DNA of 64,000 nucleotides from Oleiagrimonas sp963747595 (GCA_963747595.1 CAVVFO010000002.1:496001-560000); one strand, 5' to 3'; positions 22,209-34,065 are shown, numbered from the stretch's first letter. The notes: generated by a model not told the origin, from the letters alone. Numbers and translations are program-made.

Positions 22209-24109
22209 GCGGCTCCTTCTTTGTCGATGCGATGCATTGGGACGACATTGGTTGGCTGCGCGGCGTCGTTCCAGCGAAATGACGGCAACAGCGTGGATAC
22301 CTGCCGCCGCAACAGATCTTCGTCGTACATAGCCACGGCATCCAGGGCGCGATCCATGGTGGCAACCAGAAGGTCCCACGCCACCAGCCGCGGTTGCGAC
22401 AAGAATATCTTCGCATGCGTGGTGGCAACGTAGTTTTCCAGCGGATGAAACAGCTCCTCGAACAGTTTTTCCCCGGAGCGCAGACCCGTATAGACGACGG
22501 GGATTTCCGAGCCGGCCTGTTTGCCGGTCAGGCGGATCATCTGCGTTGCGAGATCGCGGATCTTTATCGGCTCGCCCATGTCCAGGGCAAAGATTTCACC
22601 GCCCTCCCCCAGCGTGGCAGCCTGCAGGATCAATTGGCAGGCTTCGGGGATGGTCATGAAATAACGCGAGACATCCGGATGGGTAATGGTCACCGGGCCA
22701 CCCTTGGCGATCTGCTCGCGAAACAGCGGCACCACGGAGCCGGCCGAGTCCAGGACATTGCCGAAACGCACGGTGATGAACTTGGTTCGTGACCGTTGCG
22801 CCAGGTTCTGGCACCAGATTTCCGCCATGCGTTTGCACGCCCCCATGACGCTGGTCGGGTTGACGGCCTTGTCGGTGGAAATCAATACGAAACGGCCGAC
22901 CTCATGGCGATCGGCCAGATCGGCGACACAGCGCGTGGCCATGACGTTGTTGCGAAACGCTTCGCGCAGCTGACCCTGCAGCATCGGCACATGCTTGTAG
23001 GCGGCCGCATGCAGGACGACTTGCGGCTTGCGTGCAGCGAACAGGTGTTCCATGGCCACTGCGTCGCCGCTGTCGGCAAGTATCAGGTGCAATTCCAGTT
23101 CGGGAAAATTCGCTCGCAACTCGCGTTCGATGCGATAGAGGTTGAATTCCGATATTTCCACGATGGTCAACGAGGCCGCGCGCAGACGCGCCACCTGGCG
23201 ACACAGCTCCGCACCGATGGAGCCACCGCCGCCCGTCACCAGAACACGATGCTGGCCGATGGACTGCGCGATCCGGGTCCAGTCCAGGTCGACCGGGTCC
23301 CGCCCCAGCAGGTCCTCGATGGCAACTTCCTTTATTTCGTCCGGTGCCGCGCGCCCGGCAACCACATCCTCCAGGCGCGGAATGGTACGAAACGGCAATC
23401 CACTGCGCTCGCACAGCTCGACGATGCGCCGCATCTGCTGTGCGCTGGCAGTGGGTTGCGCAATCAGCAACATGTCCGCGGCCACCTGCGAGGACAATTC
23501 CGCCATATCGTCCAGAGGTCCCAGCACCGGCAAGCCGTGCAGTTTCGAGCCGCGCAATCCCGCGTCATCGTCCAGGAAACCGATGACTTCGTACGGCCCC
23601 CGGTTGCGCGCCAGATCGCGGACCAGGGCGTCCCCGGAACGGTTGGCCCCCAGGATCAGGACACGTTTGCGCGCCCGCCCGTCCACGAGATCACGTCGGG
23701 TGTCCTTCCAGAACCTGTAGGCGAGCCGTGGAACGCCCAGCAAGGCCGCAAGGATCAACGGGTACATCAACAGGACGGACCGCGGCACCCCGAGGAGACG
23801 GTCGTAGAGAAAAAGTGTCAGCCCAATGAGCACGCCACCAGCGACGGTGGCGCGGATGATGTTCCACAGATCCGGCACACTGGCGAAACGCCACAGCCCC
23901 TTGTACAGCCCGGTCCAGGCGAATATGCCTCCCTGGATCAGCAGCACGAGGGGAAATTCGGGGGGCACGAACGATGCAGGCCCGAGGCTTGGCATCAGCG
24001 CATAACGCAGGCTTTTTGCTGCCCACCAAGCCAGCATGACCATGCCCAGGTCGTGCATGACCACAGCCGTTCGCGGGTGCATGCCCGGTATCCATTTAGG
24101 CGAACTCAT
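22205..24109 (-). CDS. CapD/WbpM-type UDP-sugar 4,6-dehydratase, membrane-bound
   Basis: 634 residues. About four N-terminal membrane helices (residues 15-120), a first CoA-binding-like Rossmann region ('RKRVLILGANRSGDALVRDL'), then the catalytic SDR domain from about residue 290 ('HRVLVTGGGGSIGAELCRQVA'). 'STDKAVNPTSVMGACKRMAE' has the Lys-rich active site in which Met replaces the usual Tyr, as in WbpM/FlaA1. It makes 4-keto-6-deoxy UDP-HexNAc for O-antigen or capsule. The ATG at 24109 has GGAG 8 nt upstream and overlaps the preceding glycosyltransferase by 14 nt. Confidence 0.92.
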   Translation of the reverse strand: MSSPKWIPGMHPRTAVVMHDLGMVMLAWWAAKSLRYALMPSLGPASFVPPEFPLVLLIQGGIFAWTGLYKGLWRFASVPDLWNIIRATVAGGVLIGLTLFLYDRLLGVPRSVLLMYPLILAALLGVPRLAYRFWKDTRRDLVDGRARKRVLILGANRSGDALVRDLARNRGPYEVIGFLDDDAGLRGSKLHGLPVLGPLDDMAELSSQVAADMLLIAQPTASAQQMRRIVELCERSGLPFRTIPRLEDVVAGRAAPDEIKEVAIEDLLGRDPVDLDWTRIAQSIGQHRVLVTGGGGSIGAELCRQVARLRAASLTIVEISEFNLYRIERELRANFPELELHLILADSGDAVAMEHLFAARKPQVVLHAAAYKHVPMLQGQLREAFRNNVMATRCVADLADRHEVGRFVLISTDKAVNPTSVMGACKRMAEIWCQNLAQRSRTKFITVRFGNVLDSAGSVVPLFREQIAKGGPVTITHPDVSRYFMTIPEACQLILQAATLGEGGEIFALDMGEPIKIRDLATQMIRLTGKQAGSEIPVVYTGLRSGEKLFEELFHPLENYVATTHAKIFLSQPRLVAWDLLVATMDRALDAVAMYDEDLLRRQVSTLLPSFRWNDAAQPTNVVPMHRIDKEGAA

Positions 24110-25142
24110 GACGCTCTCCATGTCTGGCCCGGCGCAACACCCATGAACGGACGAGCCACCAGGCGATCGCTCCTGCTGCATAGACGCCAAGAAACAGCGC
24201 GGGTGCAAGCCCGCGATCCGTCCACGCGAACCACACGAACGGAATTGTCAGCGCGTTCCAAGACATATACAGACATCCTGTCCGACCGTGACTCCACCCT
24301 GCACGTACCAGCCACTGGTATGTGTGCTCCCGATGAGCAGTGTACCAGCGGCGCCCCCTGAGTACGCGCGAGACGAGGGTCAGGCCGGAATCGATGGCGA
24401 ACCCGGAGGCGAGAATGAGCATGGCCCAGACACGACTCGTATCTGTTGCCCAAAGTAGCCCAATGAACATGAATATCAGCAAGCCGAGTGCGCCACTGCC
24501 GACATCGCCCATGAAGATGCGCGCGGGCGGACGATTGAAAAAAAGGAACCCCAGGCTGGCCCCCGCCATGCACAGGCACGCCCACGCCAACCCGGTATCC
24601 CCGCTCGCCCATGACAATACCGCCAGGGCGACGCCCATGAACATCGATTGCATGGCAAGCAATGCGTCGATCCCGTCCATGAAATTGTGCAGATTGACAC
24701 TGCCGACACCGGCCACCAGCAAGACCGGCAGCCACCACAGGCTTGCAGGTGTGGTGATCAGTACAGTGAAACTGAACCCCAGCACCGCCAGACACTGGAT
24801 CCACAAACGGGTGGTGGCCGTCAGCGAGCGATGGTCATCCCACCAGCCGACCCCGGCCACCAGCAGCAGAGCGAGCATGAATGCCGTCACTTGTGGCGCC
24901 TGCAATGTGCCTGGCTGCCACAGCATCGCGGGGAGCGAACACAGCGCCATGGAGAGGATCAGGCCGAGGCCACCTCCACGTGCGGTGGGCTGGTGATGCG
25001 AACGCCGTTGCCCCGGGACATCCAGCATGCCGCGATGATGCGCATACGCGATGGCAACGCGCACCAGCACTACGGATATCGCCACAGAGAGAATCACCAG
25101 CACGGCGCCCCACCGGTCTTGCGCGGTCAACTGCGACGTCAT
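24096..25142 (-). CDS. WecA/MraY-family undecaprenyl-phosphate sugar-phosphate transferase
   Basis: 348 residues with about ten membrane helices. 'GWWDDHRSL' supplies the DDxx catalytic acids, 'NLHNFMDGIDALLA' the nucleotide site and 'FFNRPPARIFMGDVGSGALG' the third family motif. It starts lipid-linked O-antigen or exopolysaccharide synthesis by moving HexNAc-1-P onto undecaprenyl phosphate. AGGAG precedes the ATG at 25142. Its place ahead of the CapD-type dehydratase and galU defines a small polysaccharide operon. Confidence 0.92.
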   Translation of the reverse strand: MTSQLTAQDRWGAVLVILSVAISVVLVRVAIAYAHHRGMLDVPGQRRSHHQPTARGGGLGLILSMALCSLPAMLWQPGTLQAPQVTAFMLALLLVAGVGWWDDHRSLTATTRLWIQCLAVLGFSFTVLITTPASLWWLPVLLVAGVGSVNLHNFMDGIDALLAMQSMFMGVALAVLSWASGDTGLAWACLCMAGASLGFLFFNRPPARIFMGDVGSGALGLLIFMFIGLLWATDTSRVWAMLILASGFAIDSGLTLVSRVLRGRRWYTAHREHTYQWLVRAGWSHGRTGCLYMSWNALTIPFVWFAWTDRGLAPALFLGVYAAGAIAWWLVRSWVLRRARHGERHEFA

Positions 25143-25162
25143 GGATACTCCTGCTGCGCGGC

Positions 25163-26335
25163 CTACTCGTTGGAGACGCCATGGATCGGCCGCACCGTAC
25201 CCCACTGCTTGCAGCTGGGACACTGCCAGTGGTGTGCCTTGGCACCGAAACCGCAGCGACCGCAGCGATACATCGCCTGCCCCTCCAGCAGCTTGCGGGT
25301 CAGGTCGCGCAGAATCAGGAAATTTTCCTGTACATCGTCGGGCATGGTATCGATGGTGGTGTCGATCAACGCCATCAGACCCCGCACGGACGGACGGCGG
25401 CGCAGCTGCGCGGTCAGAAATTCGGTCCCCGCGCGCTCGCCCTTGCGCTTGCGGTACAGCGCCGCCAGCGCCAACACGGGCGAGATGCCGTGATAACGCG
25501 AAATCAGCTCCTGCAGGAACGCCTCCGCCCTGGCCTCCTGGTCCGACCGCGTATAGACATCCAGGAGCATGGACAGGATGTCCGGCACAAAGGTGACATC
25601 GCAGTCGATGGCATGTTCGAACATCTCCACCGCATCACGGTACTTGCCGTCGCTTGCCAGAATGCGGCCCTTGATCATGTGCGCGCGGACGTTTTCAGGA
25701 TCGTGCCTGAATGCCTCGCGCAGATAGCTCTCGGCATCCTTGTGGGCCCCGTGCAGCCGCGCCTGCTCGGTCAGTTCACAGTAGAAGTGCGCGATGTTGG
25801 ACGCCTGCGACTCGCCGTTCATCGCTTCCAGACGGCGTGCCTGCTCGATGGCCTTGTGCCAGTCGCGTTCGTGTTGATAAATCGAGATCAGATGCTGCAA
25901 CGCGGACGGAGCATGCGCATCCATCGCCGCCAGGTCGGAGAACAGGGTCTCGGCCCGGTCCAGCAAGCCGGCGCGCATGTAATCCTCGCCCAGTTCCAGC
26001 AGCGCCACGGTTTTCATCTGGTCGCTCAGGTTGGAACGCGACACCAGATGCTGGTGCACGCGGATGGCACGATCGACTTCCCCGCGACGCCGGAACAGGT
26101 TGCCCAGCGCCAGGTGGGTCTCGACCGTGTCACGGTTGTACTCAGCCAGCTTCAGGAAGACTTCGATGGCCTTGTCCTGCTGCTCGTTCAGCAGGTAATT
26201 GAGGCCGCGGAAGTAATCCGAGGACAGGGCGTTGACCCGTGCACCGGATCGCCGTGCACCGGTCTGGCGGCTGACCAGCCACCCCGCCAGAAAACCTACC
26301 GCCAGCAGCAACAGAAACGCGACATAGATACTCAT
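25163..26335 (-). CDS. lapB: LapB lipopolysaccharide assembly protein
   Basis: 390 residues. One N-terminal membrane anchor (residues 3-20), a chain of TPR repeats (about 35-335) and a C-terminal rubredoxin-like metal site 'YRCGRCGFG...WQCPSCKQWG' with two CxxC pairs. LapB (YciM) faces the cytoplasm and directs FtsH-dependent turnover of LpxC, balancing LPS and phospholipid. The length equals that of the E. coli protein. The ATG overlaps the lapA stop by 4 nt. Confidence 0.95.
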   Translation of the reverse strand: MSIYVAFLLLLAVGFLAGWLVSRQTGARRSGARVNALSSDYFRGLNYLLNEQQDKAIEVFLKLAEYNRDTVETHLALGNLFRRRGEVDRAIRVHQHLVSRSNLSDQMKTVALLELGEDYMRAGLLDRAETLFSDLAAMDAHAPSALQHLISIYQHERDWHKAIEQARRLEAMNGESQASNIAHFYCELTEQARLHGAHKDAESYLREAFRHDPENVRAHMIKGRILASDGKYRDAVEMFEHAIDCDVTFVPDILSMLLDVYTRSDQEARAEAFLQELISRYHGISPVLALAALYRKRKGERAGTEFLTAQLRRRPSVRGLMALIDTTIDTMPDDVQENFLILRDLTRKLLEGQAMYRCGRCGFGAKAHHWQCPSCKQWGTVRPIHGVSNE

Positions 26336-26580
26336 GTGCTTCGATGGGCATCCACACGTTCACGCCGTCGCGGACCACGCACGGTGCGTTTCGAGCCGGC
26401 CCATGCGGTCAACCCGCCCAGCAGCCAGCCTGTCACCAGAACCGCGAGCAATGCAGCTCCTCTGGGCAGAGTGACCAGAGTCGCACCCAGATCGTAGGTG
26501 ACCATGTCTGCGTTGAGCGCACCGAACAGCGCGCCTGCAACGAGGAAGACCAACAACAGAAGAAAAATGAGGACTCGCAT
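26332..26580 (-). CDS. lapA: LapA-family membrane protein
   Basis: 82 residues with two hydrophobic segments ('VLIFLLLLVFLVAGALFGAL' and 'GAALLAVLVTGWLLGGLTAWAG') followed by a short basic tail, the DUF1049/LapA pattern. It is paired with LapB in LPS assembly. The start at 26580 is chosen because the hydrophobic helix follows at once; 26610 is possible. Overlaps lapB by 4 nt. Confidence 0.9.
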   Translation of the reverse strand: MRVLIFLLLLVFLVAGALFGALNADMVTYDLGATLVTLPRGAALLAVLVTGWLLGGLTAWAGSKRTVRGPRRRERVDAHRST

Positions 26581-26693
26581 GCGCTGCGACTTTACCCGAT
26601 TGTCGTGCACGCGCCCAGCCCGCGGACATGCCGGGGAACGCCGCAGTTGACGCCTCGTTCACCTGCACCGTCTGAAAGTTTCAGCCGCCACAC

Positions 26694-26975
26694 TCAATCG
26701 TGATTGACGCGCTCGCGCAGTTCCTTGCCCGGCTTGAAGTGGGGAACATGCTTGCCGGGCAACGCCACGGCCTCGCCCGTCTTGGGATTGCGCCCCATGC
26801 GCGGTGGGCGGTAATGCAGCGAGAAGCTGCCAAAGCCGCGCACCTCGATGCGGTCGCCGCTGGACAGCGACTGGCTCATCTGCTCCAGCACGCTCTTGAC
26901 CGCCAGTTCGACGTCTCCGAAAGCAAGGTGGGTCTGACGTTGTGACAGCGTCTCGATCAATTCGGATTTGGTCAT
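26694..26975 (-). CDS. ihfB: Integration host factor beta subunit
   Basis: 93 residues of an HU/IHF DNA-bending protein. 'MTKSELIETLSQRQTHL' opens it and 'GFGSFSLHYRPPRMGRNPKTGEAV' is the DNA-binding arm, with the Pro that intercalates at the kink. The position between rpsA and lapA is the classical gammaproteobacterial one. IHF binds specific sites and assists transcription and recombination. Confidence 0.96.
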   Translation of the reverse strand: MTKSELIETLSQRQTHLAFGDVELAVKSVLEQMSQSLSSGDRIEVRGFGSFSLHYRPPRMGRNPKTGEAVALPGKHVPHFKPGKELRERVNHD

Positions 26976-27081
26976 GGTTCCTGCAATTCCTTCGGGCTTT
27001 CCCCTGCACGCCCGGCGTCACCACATTCCGGCAAGCGCCGGATGGCGCCCGTGAATCGCGGTTCCCTGACGCCAAGTCGCA

Positions 27082-27107
27082 GCGGGCGGCCGCTATCGGC
27101 CGCCCGC
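27082..27107 (-). terminator. Strong hairpin after rpsA
   Basis: GCGGGCGGCC and GGCCGCCCGC form a perfect 10-bp stem with a 6-nt loop, 15 nt beyond the rpsA stop. There is no T-tract on the minus strand, so it may act as a rho-dependent or attenuating stem or protect the rpsA mRNA end. Confidence 0.55.
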
Positions 27108-27121
27108 AACAACACGACAGA

Positions 27122-28798
<1,677 letters not shown>

Positions 28799-28973
28799 GT
28801 GATTTCCGTCAAATGAAAAAGACCGTCGCCTGACGTACGCGCCGTCGGTTGAAGCAATGTCGAATCCATTGCATGCGTCCGCAGTGTGCCGGTCCACCGG
28901 TTGAGGGCGTCAAAGACACCGTTACCATGTCCTACGCCGCGGCGCAGGGCCTAAATTGCACAGCGGCAGGCGG

Positions 28974-29681
28974 TCAATCCGCCTGCACCTGCGCCAGAAC
29001 TTTTGCCACCACCGTGACGATGTCCATCCCGGTCGTGTCGATCGAAACCGCATCGGCGGCGGGCCGCAATGGCGCAACCTTGCGCGACGCATCGCGTGCG
29101 TCGCGGGCCTCGATCTCTCGCAGAAGGGTCGAGAGTGTAACTCTCAGCCCCTTTGCTTTCAACTGTTTATAGCGTCTTTTTGCCCGCTCCGAAGCGCTGG
29201 CCGTGAGGAACACCTTGAAGCGGGCGTCCGGGAAGATCACCGTGCCCATGTCACGTCCATCCGCCACCAGCCCGGGCGCCTTGCGGAAGGCTTTCTGCTT
29301 CTCCACCAATGCCTTGCGCACACCGGGAATGGAGGCGATGGCCGATGCCGCGGCGCCGCAGCTTTCGGTACGGATTTCATCGCTGGCATCATGCCCGTTG
29401 ACGATCACGTGCGTATCGCTGGCGTCGTCGGCGCGGAAACGGATGCGGGTCGATTCGGCGCAACGGGTCACGGCGTCGGCATCGGACAGGTCCAGACCCG
29501 CCATGCCGGCGGCATAGCCCACGGCGCGGTACAGCGCGCCCGAGTCGAGCAGATGCCAGCCCAGGTGATCCGCCACCTCGCGGCTGATGGTGCCCTTGCC
29601 GGAGCCGGACGGCCCGTCGATGGTCAGCACCGGGATGGTTTTGGGCGTTTCAGCGGTCAAACTGGATATCCTCACCCGCAT
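28974..29681 (-). CDS. cmk: Cytidylate kinase
   Basis: 235 residues. The P-loop 'IDGPSGSGKGT' is near residue 22, 'LDSGALYRAV' binds the nucleobase, and 'VADGRDMGTVIFPDARFKVFLTAS' is the core motif of bacterial CMP kinases. It phosphorylates CMP and dCMP. The ATG at 29681 overlaps the zipA end by 32 nt; a TTG at 29660 with a well-placed GAGG is a real alternative. Confidence 0.95.
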   Translation of the reverse strand: MRVRISSLTAETPKTIPVLTIDGPSGSGKGTISREVADHLGWHLLDSGALYRAVGYAAGMAGLDLSDADAVTRCAESTRIRFRADDASDTHVIVNGHDASDEIRTESCGAAASAIASIPGVRKALVEKQKAFRKAPGLVADGRDMGTVIFPDARFKVFLTASASERAKRRYKQLKAKGLRVTLSTLLREIEARDARDASRKVAPLRPAADAVSIDTTGMDIVTVVAKVLAQVQAD

Positions 29682-30492
29682 GGCGCCGGTCCCAACCGCG
29701 CAGCTCGTCGCGGATATGGGCAATCCTCTGCCGCCCCAGGGCATTGTGTTCGCTGTCCAGAACCTGGCCATCGAGTAGTTCCGCAAGCCGCTGCACGGCC
29801 GGCAGCATGGCATCCCAGCCATCCAGCGCCGGCACCGGTGCCGGCAGCGTCATGAAACAGCTCAGACCGGCCGTATCCAGAGAGTCGATTGCGCTCATGT
29901 CGAAGCTGCCCGGGCGGATCATGTTGGCCACGCTGAAGATGGGGCCGACCTCACGATTGCCGTCCAGCAGGCGGTGGAAGATGCCCATGTCGCCGAATTC
30001 CAGCCCGGTCTTTTCCGCCGCGACCACGATATCCGGTCCACGGAACCGTTCGCCGTCGCGAGCCATCACGTACAGGGTGACAATATGGTCGACTGGCAGC
30101 TCGGCAGGCCGTCGGCCCACTTTGGAGCCGGATGGGCCAGGCTCACCGGGCGCATCCGGCTCCGGCTTTGCAGCCACCTCGTCGCCCTGGGCGTTCGGTG
30201 CATGCCCCTCATTCAGGGCGGCGCCCAGCCGCTCCAACTCTTCGCGCAGGTCGATATCCAGATCGCCCTGTCGAGGCCGCCGGGATGAGGCCTCGCCCAA
30301 GGTGACGACATCGTCCGCCGGCTCGTCGGCGGACGGCGCCTCGCCCATCTGCGGCTCCTGACGCGATCGCGGACCCCCGGGGGTCCGTTTGCCCTGCCCG
30401 GGCTTGCGCGGCTGGCCGAACAGCCAGACAAGCACCAGCACGATAATGCCCACGATCAGCATCGGCACGCCAACGGCCGGATTCCAACTCAT
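29650..30492 (-). CDS. zipA: Cell division protein ZipA
   Basis: 280 residues. A short N-terminal membrane anchor ('MLIVGIIVLVLVWLFG', residues 11-26) leads into a basic then Pro/Asp/Glu-rich linker (about 27-130) and the C-terminal FtsZ-binding domain, with 'LYVMARDGERFRGPDIVVAAEKTGLEFGDMGIFHRL'. ZipA ties FtsZ filaments to the inner membrane. Its place just after smc is usual in gammaproteobacteria. Confidence 0.93.
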   Translation of the reverse strand: MSWNPAVGVPMLIVGIIVLVLVWLFGQPRKPGQGKRTPGGPRSRQEPQMGEAPSADEPADDVVTLGEASSRRPRQGDLDIDLREELERLGAALNEGHAPNAQGDEVAAKPEPDAPGEPGPSGSKVGRRPAELPVDHIVTLYVMARDGERFRGPDIVVAAEKTGLEFGDMGIFHRLLDGNREVGPIFSVANMIRPGSFDMSAIDSLDTAGLSCFMTLPAPVPALDGWDAMLPAVQRLAELLDGQVLDSEHNALGRQRIAHIRDELRGWDRRHAGEDIQFDR

Positions 30493-30564
30493 GCCTGATC
30501 TCCCGGATATGCACGCCACCATGCACGGCGGCGAGGAAATGGTTGTCGAAAAGAAAGTGCGATC

Positions 30565-33500
30565 TTACGCCGCGCCGGCCAGTTTAGCCGCTTCGGAGAG
30601 ATCCACCTGAACGAGGCGCGACACGCCAGGCTCGCGCATGGTCACGCCGCACATCTGTTCGGCCGCTTCCATGGTGGCCTTGTTGTGGGTGACGAACAGG
30701 AACTGCACCTGTTCGCTCATTTCCTTGACCATGCTGGAGAAGCGTCCCACGTTGGCTTCGTCCAGCGGCGCGTCGACCTCGTCCAGCAGGCAGAACGGCG
30801 CGGGATTCAGACGAAAGATGGCGAACACCAGCGAAACCGCGGTCATCGCCTTCTCGCCACCGGACAACAACGTGATGTTGCTGACGCGTTTGCCCGGCGG
30901 ACGCGCCATGATGGCGACGCCCGTATCCAGGAGATCCTCGCCGGTCAGCTCCAAGTACGCGTGGCCGCCGCCGAACAGACGCGGGAACAGCTCCTGCATG
31001 CCGGTGTTGACCTTGTCGAACGTCTCCTTGAAGCGCTGGCGTGTCTCGCGGTCGATCTTGCGGATGGCGTTTTCCAGCGTCTCCATGGCATCGGTCAGAT
31101 CCGCCAGCTGGGCATCGAGATAGCTCTTGCGTTCGGACTGCTCCTCGAATTCCTGGATGGCGGCCAGGTTGACCGGCTCCAGGCGCTGGATCTTTGCAGC
31201 CAACCCCTCCAGCTCCTGTTTCCAGTCCTGTGGCCGCGCATCGTCGGCCAGTGTCTCCAGCAGTGCCTCCAGCTCCAGGCCGGATTCGGCAATGGCTTCT
31301 GCCAGCTGTTGCGCGCGCATGTCCAGCGCCTGCACCGAGAGCTTTTTTTCCGACAGCTGTTCGCGCTGCGCCGCCAGTTCCTGCTCGAAGCGGTGACGGT
31401 CGGCTTCCAGTTGCCGCAGCTGACTGTCGCACTCCTCCACCGCGCGGCGCGCCTCGACCAATTGCTTGTCGACCAGCAGACGCTGATCCAGATAGGTCTG
31501 CCGTTCCGCTTCCAGTTCGGCCACTGGATCGGAGCCTTGCGCCAGCTGCTCGGCGATGTCCGAGCGCCGCGCGTCGACCTGTTTGAGCTGCGTATCCATG
31601 CGCGCCAGCGACTGCTCCAGCGATGTCAGCGCGGAGCGCCGCGATTCCAGCGACAGTGCCAGCTGGTGTGCCTGTTCGTCGGCTTCGCGCGCATTCATGC
31701 GCGCTTCCTCGCGCGCTTCCAGCAGGTCGCGGCGCTCGTTTTCCAGGCTGCGACGGCGGTCCTCGAGATCACCCATGCGTTCCACGGCTTCGTCCAGACG
31801 CGCACGCGCCTCGCTCGTCTGTGACTTCAGCTGGTCCTGCGTGGAGGCCAGTTCGTCGAGCTCCGCGGAGACCTTTTCCGTGCGTGCCCGCGCGGTCTCG
31901 ATCTTGCCACGGTGGCCCTGCAGCTGACCGGCCAGTTCCGACTGGCGCCGATGCGTGTTGTACAGCTCGCGCTGGGCGTCGTCGCGGGCGCGTTCGGTCT
32001 CGAACTTCTCGCCACGCAGCGCTTCCAGCCGCTCCTCCAGTTCACCCGTCTGTGCGTCCAGCTGCTCGGTACGCGTGTGGAGCTCCTTGATCTCGCGCTC
32101 GCGCGCCAGCACGCCGACCTGATTGCCTTGCGCATGGCGCACGCGGGCCATGTCGGCGGACAACCACACGCCATCCGGGGTGATCACGGAATGTCCCGGC
32201 GGCAACTCCGTGATCACGCGGCGCGCCTGCGGCAGATCGTCGGCGACGCGCACCGGAGCCAACAGCCTGCATACGGCGGCAGGCCCGCGCACGCGGGAGG
32301 CCAGCGAATCGGCTGCCCCTTCCTCGCCAGTAGCCTCGGACATCAGCACCACATCGGCTTCGCCCAGCGTCTCCAGCGCTTCGGCGTAATGCAGCGGCGA
32401 TTCCACCAGGACACCATCCAGCACTCCGGCCAGTACCGTTTCCACGGCATTTTCCCAACCGGCATCGACCTGCAGCGCTTCGCCGAGGCGACGTGCCTGA
32501 TCCAGCCCCTGTTCCTGCAGCCACGGCGCGGCGGCGCTTTCGTCCTGCCCCAGTGCGGCGTGCTGCAGGGCTTCCAGCGACGCCAGCCTGCCGCGCGCGC
32601 CCTGCAGCTGCTGGCGAGATTCGTTGAGCGTGTTCTGCACCTGGCGCTGCTCTTCCAGCACGCGTTCGTGCGCGCTCTTGCGTTCATCCAGCGCCGTACC
32701 CAGCGTTTCCACGGCCTCCTGCTGCTGATCGTGCTGCTCGGCCAGCTGCGTGGCCGCAGCATCCAGCGCGTCGACATCGAACGCCTTGCGCTCGGTCTCC
32801 AGCGCTTCGCGGCGGCGCGAGATATCCAGCGACTGGCGATCCAGATAATCGATGCGGGTGCGCTCCACATCGGCGGCGCGGGCGGCTTCCGATGAGGTGC
32901 CGGTATGCGCTTCCCAGCGCTGCTGCCACTCGGCCAGGTGTTTTTCGGCTGTCTGGTGCGCGTCGCTGGTGGTGTCCTGCATCTGCCGCAACGTTTCCAG
33001 CCGGGGTTCGCCCTCGGTCAATGCCTGCCGCAGGGATTCGGCCTGTTCGCGATCCTGGACGAGGTGCTCGCTGAGCGACTCGCGCTCGCGGTCGGCTTCG
33101 GCTTTCGCGCGCTCCAGGCGCGCGGCCATGTCGCGGTTGTGCTGCACCTGCTGCTCGATGCGGGCGATGTCCGCACCGACCTTGTAGACCTCCGCCTGCA
33201 CCGCATTGAGATGCTCGGTGGCGTCCTGGTGACGTTCGCGGGTGGCCTCGATCTGCGCCTCGGACTGCCGCTGACCGGCCAGACGTTCCTCGATGGCGAT
33301 TTCGGCCTTGCGCAAGGCATCACCGTGGCCACTGTGCTCCAGGCGGATGGCGCGATAATCCAGCGCCTTGAGCTCCGCCTCCTTGCGGGTCTGCTCCTCC
33401 TTCAGTGCCTTCCAGCGCTCGGCGGCACGCGCCTGGCGGTTGAGGTGCTCCAACTGCTTGTCGACCACGTCGCGCACATCGCGCACACGGTCCAGGTTCT

Positions 33501-34065
33501 CGCGCGTGGAACGGATGCGGCTCTCGGTCTCCTTGCGCCGTTCCTTGTATTTGGAGATGCCGGCGGCTTCCTCCAGGTGCGTGCGCAGCTGTTCGGGGTG
33601 CGCCTCGATAATCTGGCTGATCATGCCCTGCTCGATGATCGAGTAGCTGCGCGGCCCCAGGCCGGTGCCCAGAAACAGATCCGTGATGTCACGGCGGCGG
33701 CAGCGCGTGTTGTTGAGGAAATATTGCGACTGCCCCTCGCGCGTGACCAGACGCTTGACCGAGATCTCCGCGAAATTGGCGAACTCGCCCTGCACTGCGC
33801 CATCGTCGTTGTCGAAGATGAGCTCGACCACCGCCTGCCCCACCGGCTTGCGTGCGCTGGATCCGGAAAAGATCACGTCGGTCAGCGAATCGCCGCGCAG
33901 ACGACTGGCGGCGCTCTCCCCCATCACCCAGCGGATGGCGTCGATGATGTTGGACTTGCCGCAGCCATTGGGGCCGACCACGCCGGTCATGTTGGTGGGC
34001 AAATGCAACGTGGTCGGGTCGACGAACGACTTGAATCCGGCCAGTTTGATGGTGGTCAGGCGCAT
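30565..34065 (-). CDS. smc: Chromosome segregation ATPase SMC
   Basis: 1166 residues. An N-terminal ATPase half has 'GFKSFVDPTTLHLP' and the P-loop 'GPNGCGKSN'. Two long coiled coils (about 165-500 and 660-990) flank a hinge near 510-640. The C-terminal half carries the signature 'LLSGGEKAM' and Walker B 'FCLLDEVDAPLDEANV'. SMC rather than MukB is a Xanthomonadales-type trait. The scpA/scpB partners are not in the window. Confidence 0.96.
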   Translation of the reverse strand: MRLTTIKLAGFKSFVDPTTLHLPTNMTGVVGPNGCGKSNIIDAIRWVMGESAASRLRGDSLTDVIFSGSSARKPVGQAVVELIFDNDDGAVQGEFANFAEISVKRLVTREGQSQYFLNNTRCRRRDITDLFLGTGLGPRSYSIIEQGMISQIIEAHPEQLRTHLEEAAGISKYKERRKETESRIRSTRENLDRVRDVRDVVDKQLEHLNRQARAAERWKALKEEQTRKEAELKALDYRAIRLEHSGHGDALRKAEIAIEERLAGQRQSEAQIEATRERHQDATEHLNAVQAEVYKVGADIARIEQQVQHNRDMAARLERAKAEADRERESLSEHLVQDREQAESLRQALTEGEPRLETLRQMQDTTSDAHQTAEKHLAEWQQRWEAHTGTSSEAARAADVERTRIDYLDRQSLDISRRREALETERKAFDVDALDAAATQLAEQHDQQQEAVETLGTALDERKSAHERVLEEQRQVQNTLNESRQQLQGARGRLASLEALQHAALGQDESAAAPWLQEQGLDQARRLGEALQVDAGWENAVETVLAGVLDGVLVESPLHYAEALETLGEADVVLMSEATGEEGAADSLASRVRGPAAVCRLLAPVRVADDLPQARRVITELPPGHSVITPDGVWLSADMARVRHAQGNQVGVLAREREIKELHTRTEQLDAQTGELEERLEALRGEKFETERARDDAQRELYNTHRRQSELAGQLQGHRGKIETARARTEKVSAELDELASTQDQLKSQTSEARARLDEAVERMGDLEDRRRSLENERRDLLEAREEARMNAREADEQAHQLALSLESRRSALTSLEQSLARMDTQLKQVDARRSDIAEQLAQGSDPVAELEAERQTYLDQRLLVDKQLVEARRAVEECDSQLRQLEADRHRFEQELAAQREQLSEKKLSVQALDMRAQQLAEAIAESGLELEALLETLADDARPQDWKQELEGLAAKIQRLEPVNLAAIQEFEEQSERKSYLDAQLADLTDAMETLENAIRKIDRETRQRFKETFDKVNTGMQELFPRLFGGGHAYLELTGEDLLDTGVAIMARPPGKRVSNITLLSGGEKAMTAVSLVFAIFRLNPAPFCLLDEVDAPLDEANVGRFSSMVKEMSEQVQFLFVTHNKATMEAAEQMCGVTMREPGVSRLVQVDLSEAAKLAGAA

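Noticed and set aside
22796..24361. A 521-codon plus-strand frame across the CapD-type gene
   Set aside because: Antisense of a well-supported dehydratase, with no recognisable fold. The 454-codon frame at 19844-21208 is likewise antisense of the FAD oxidase.
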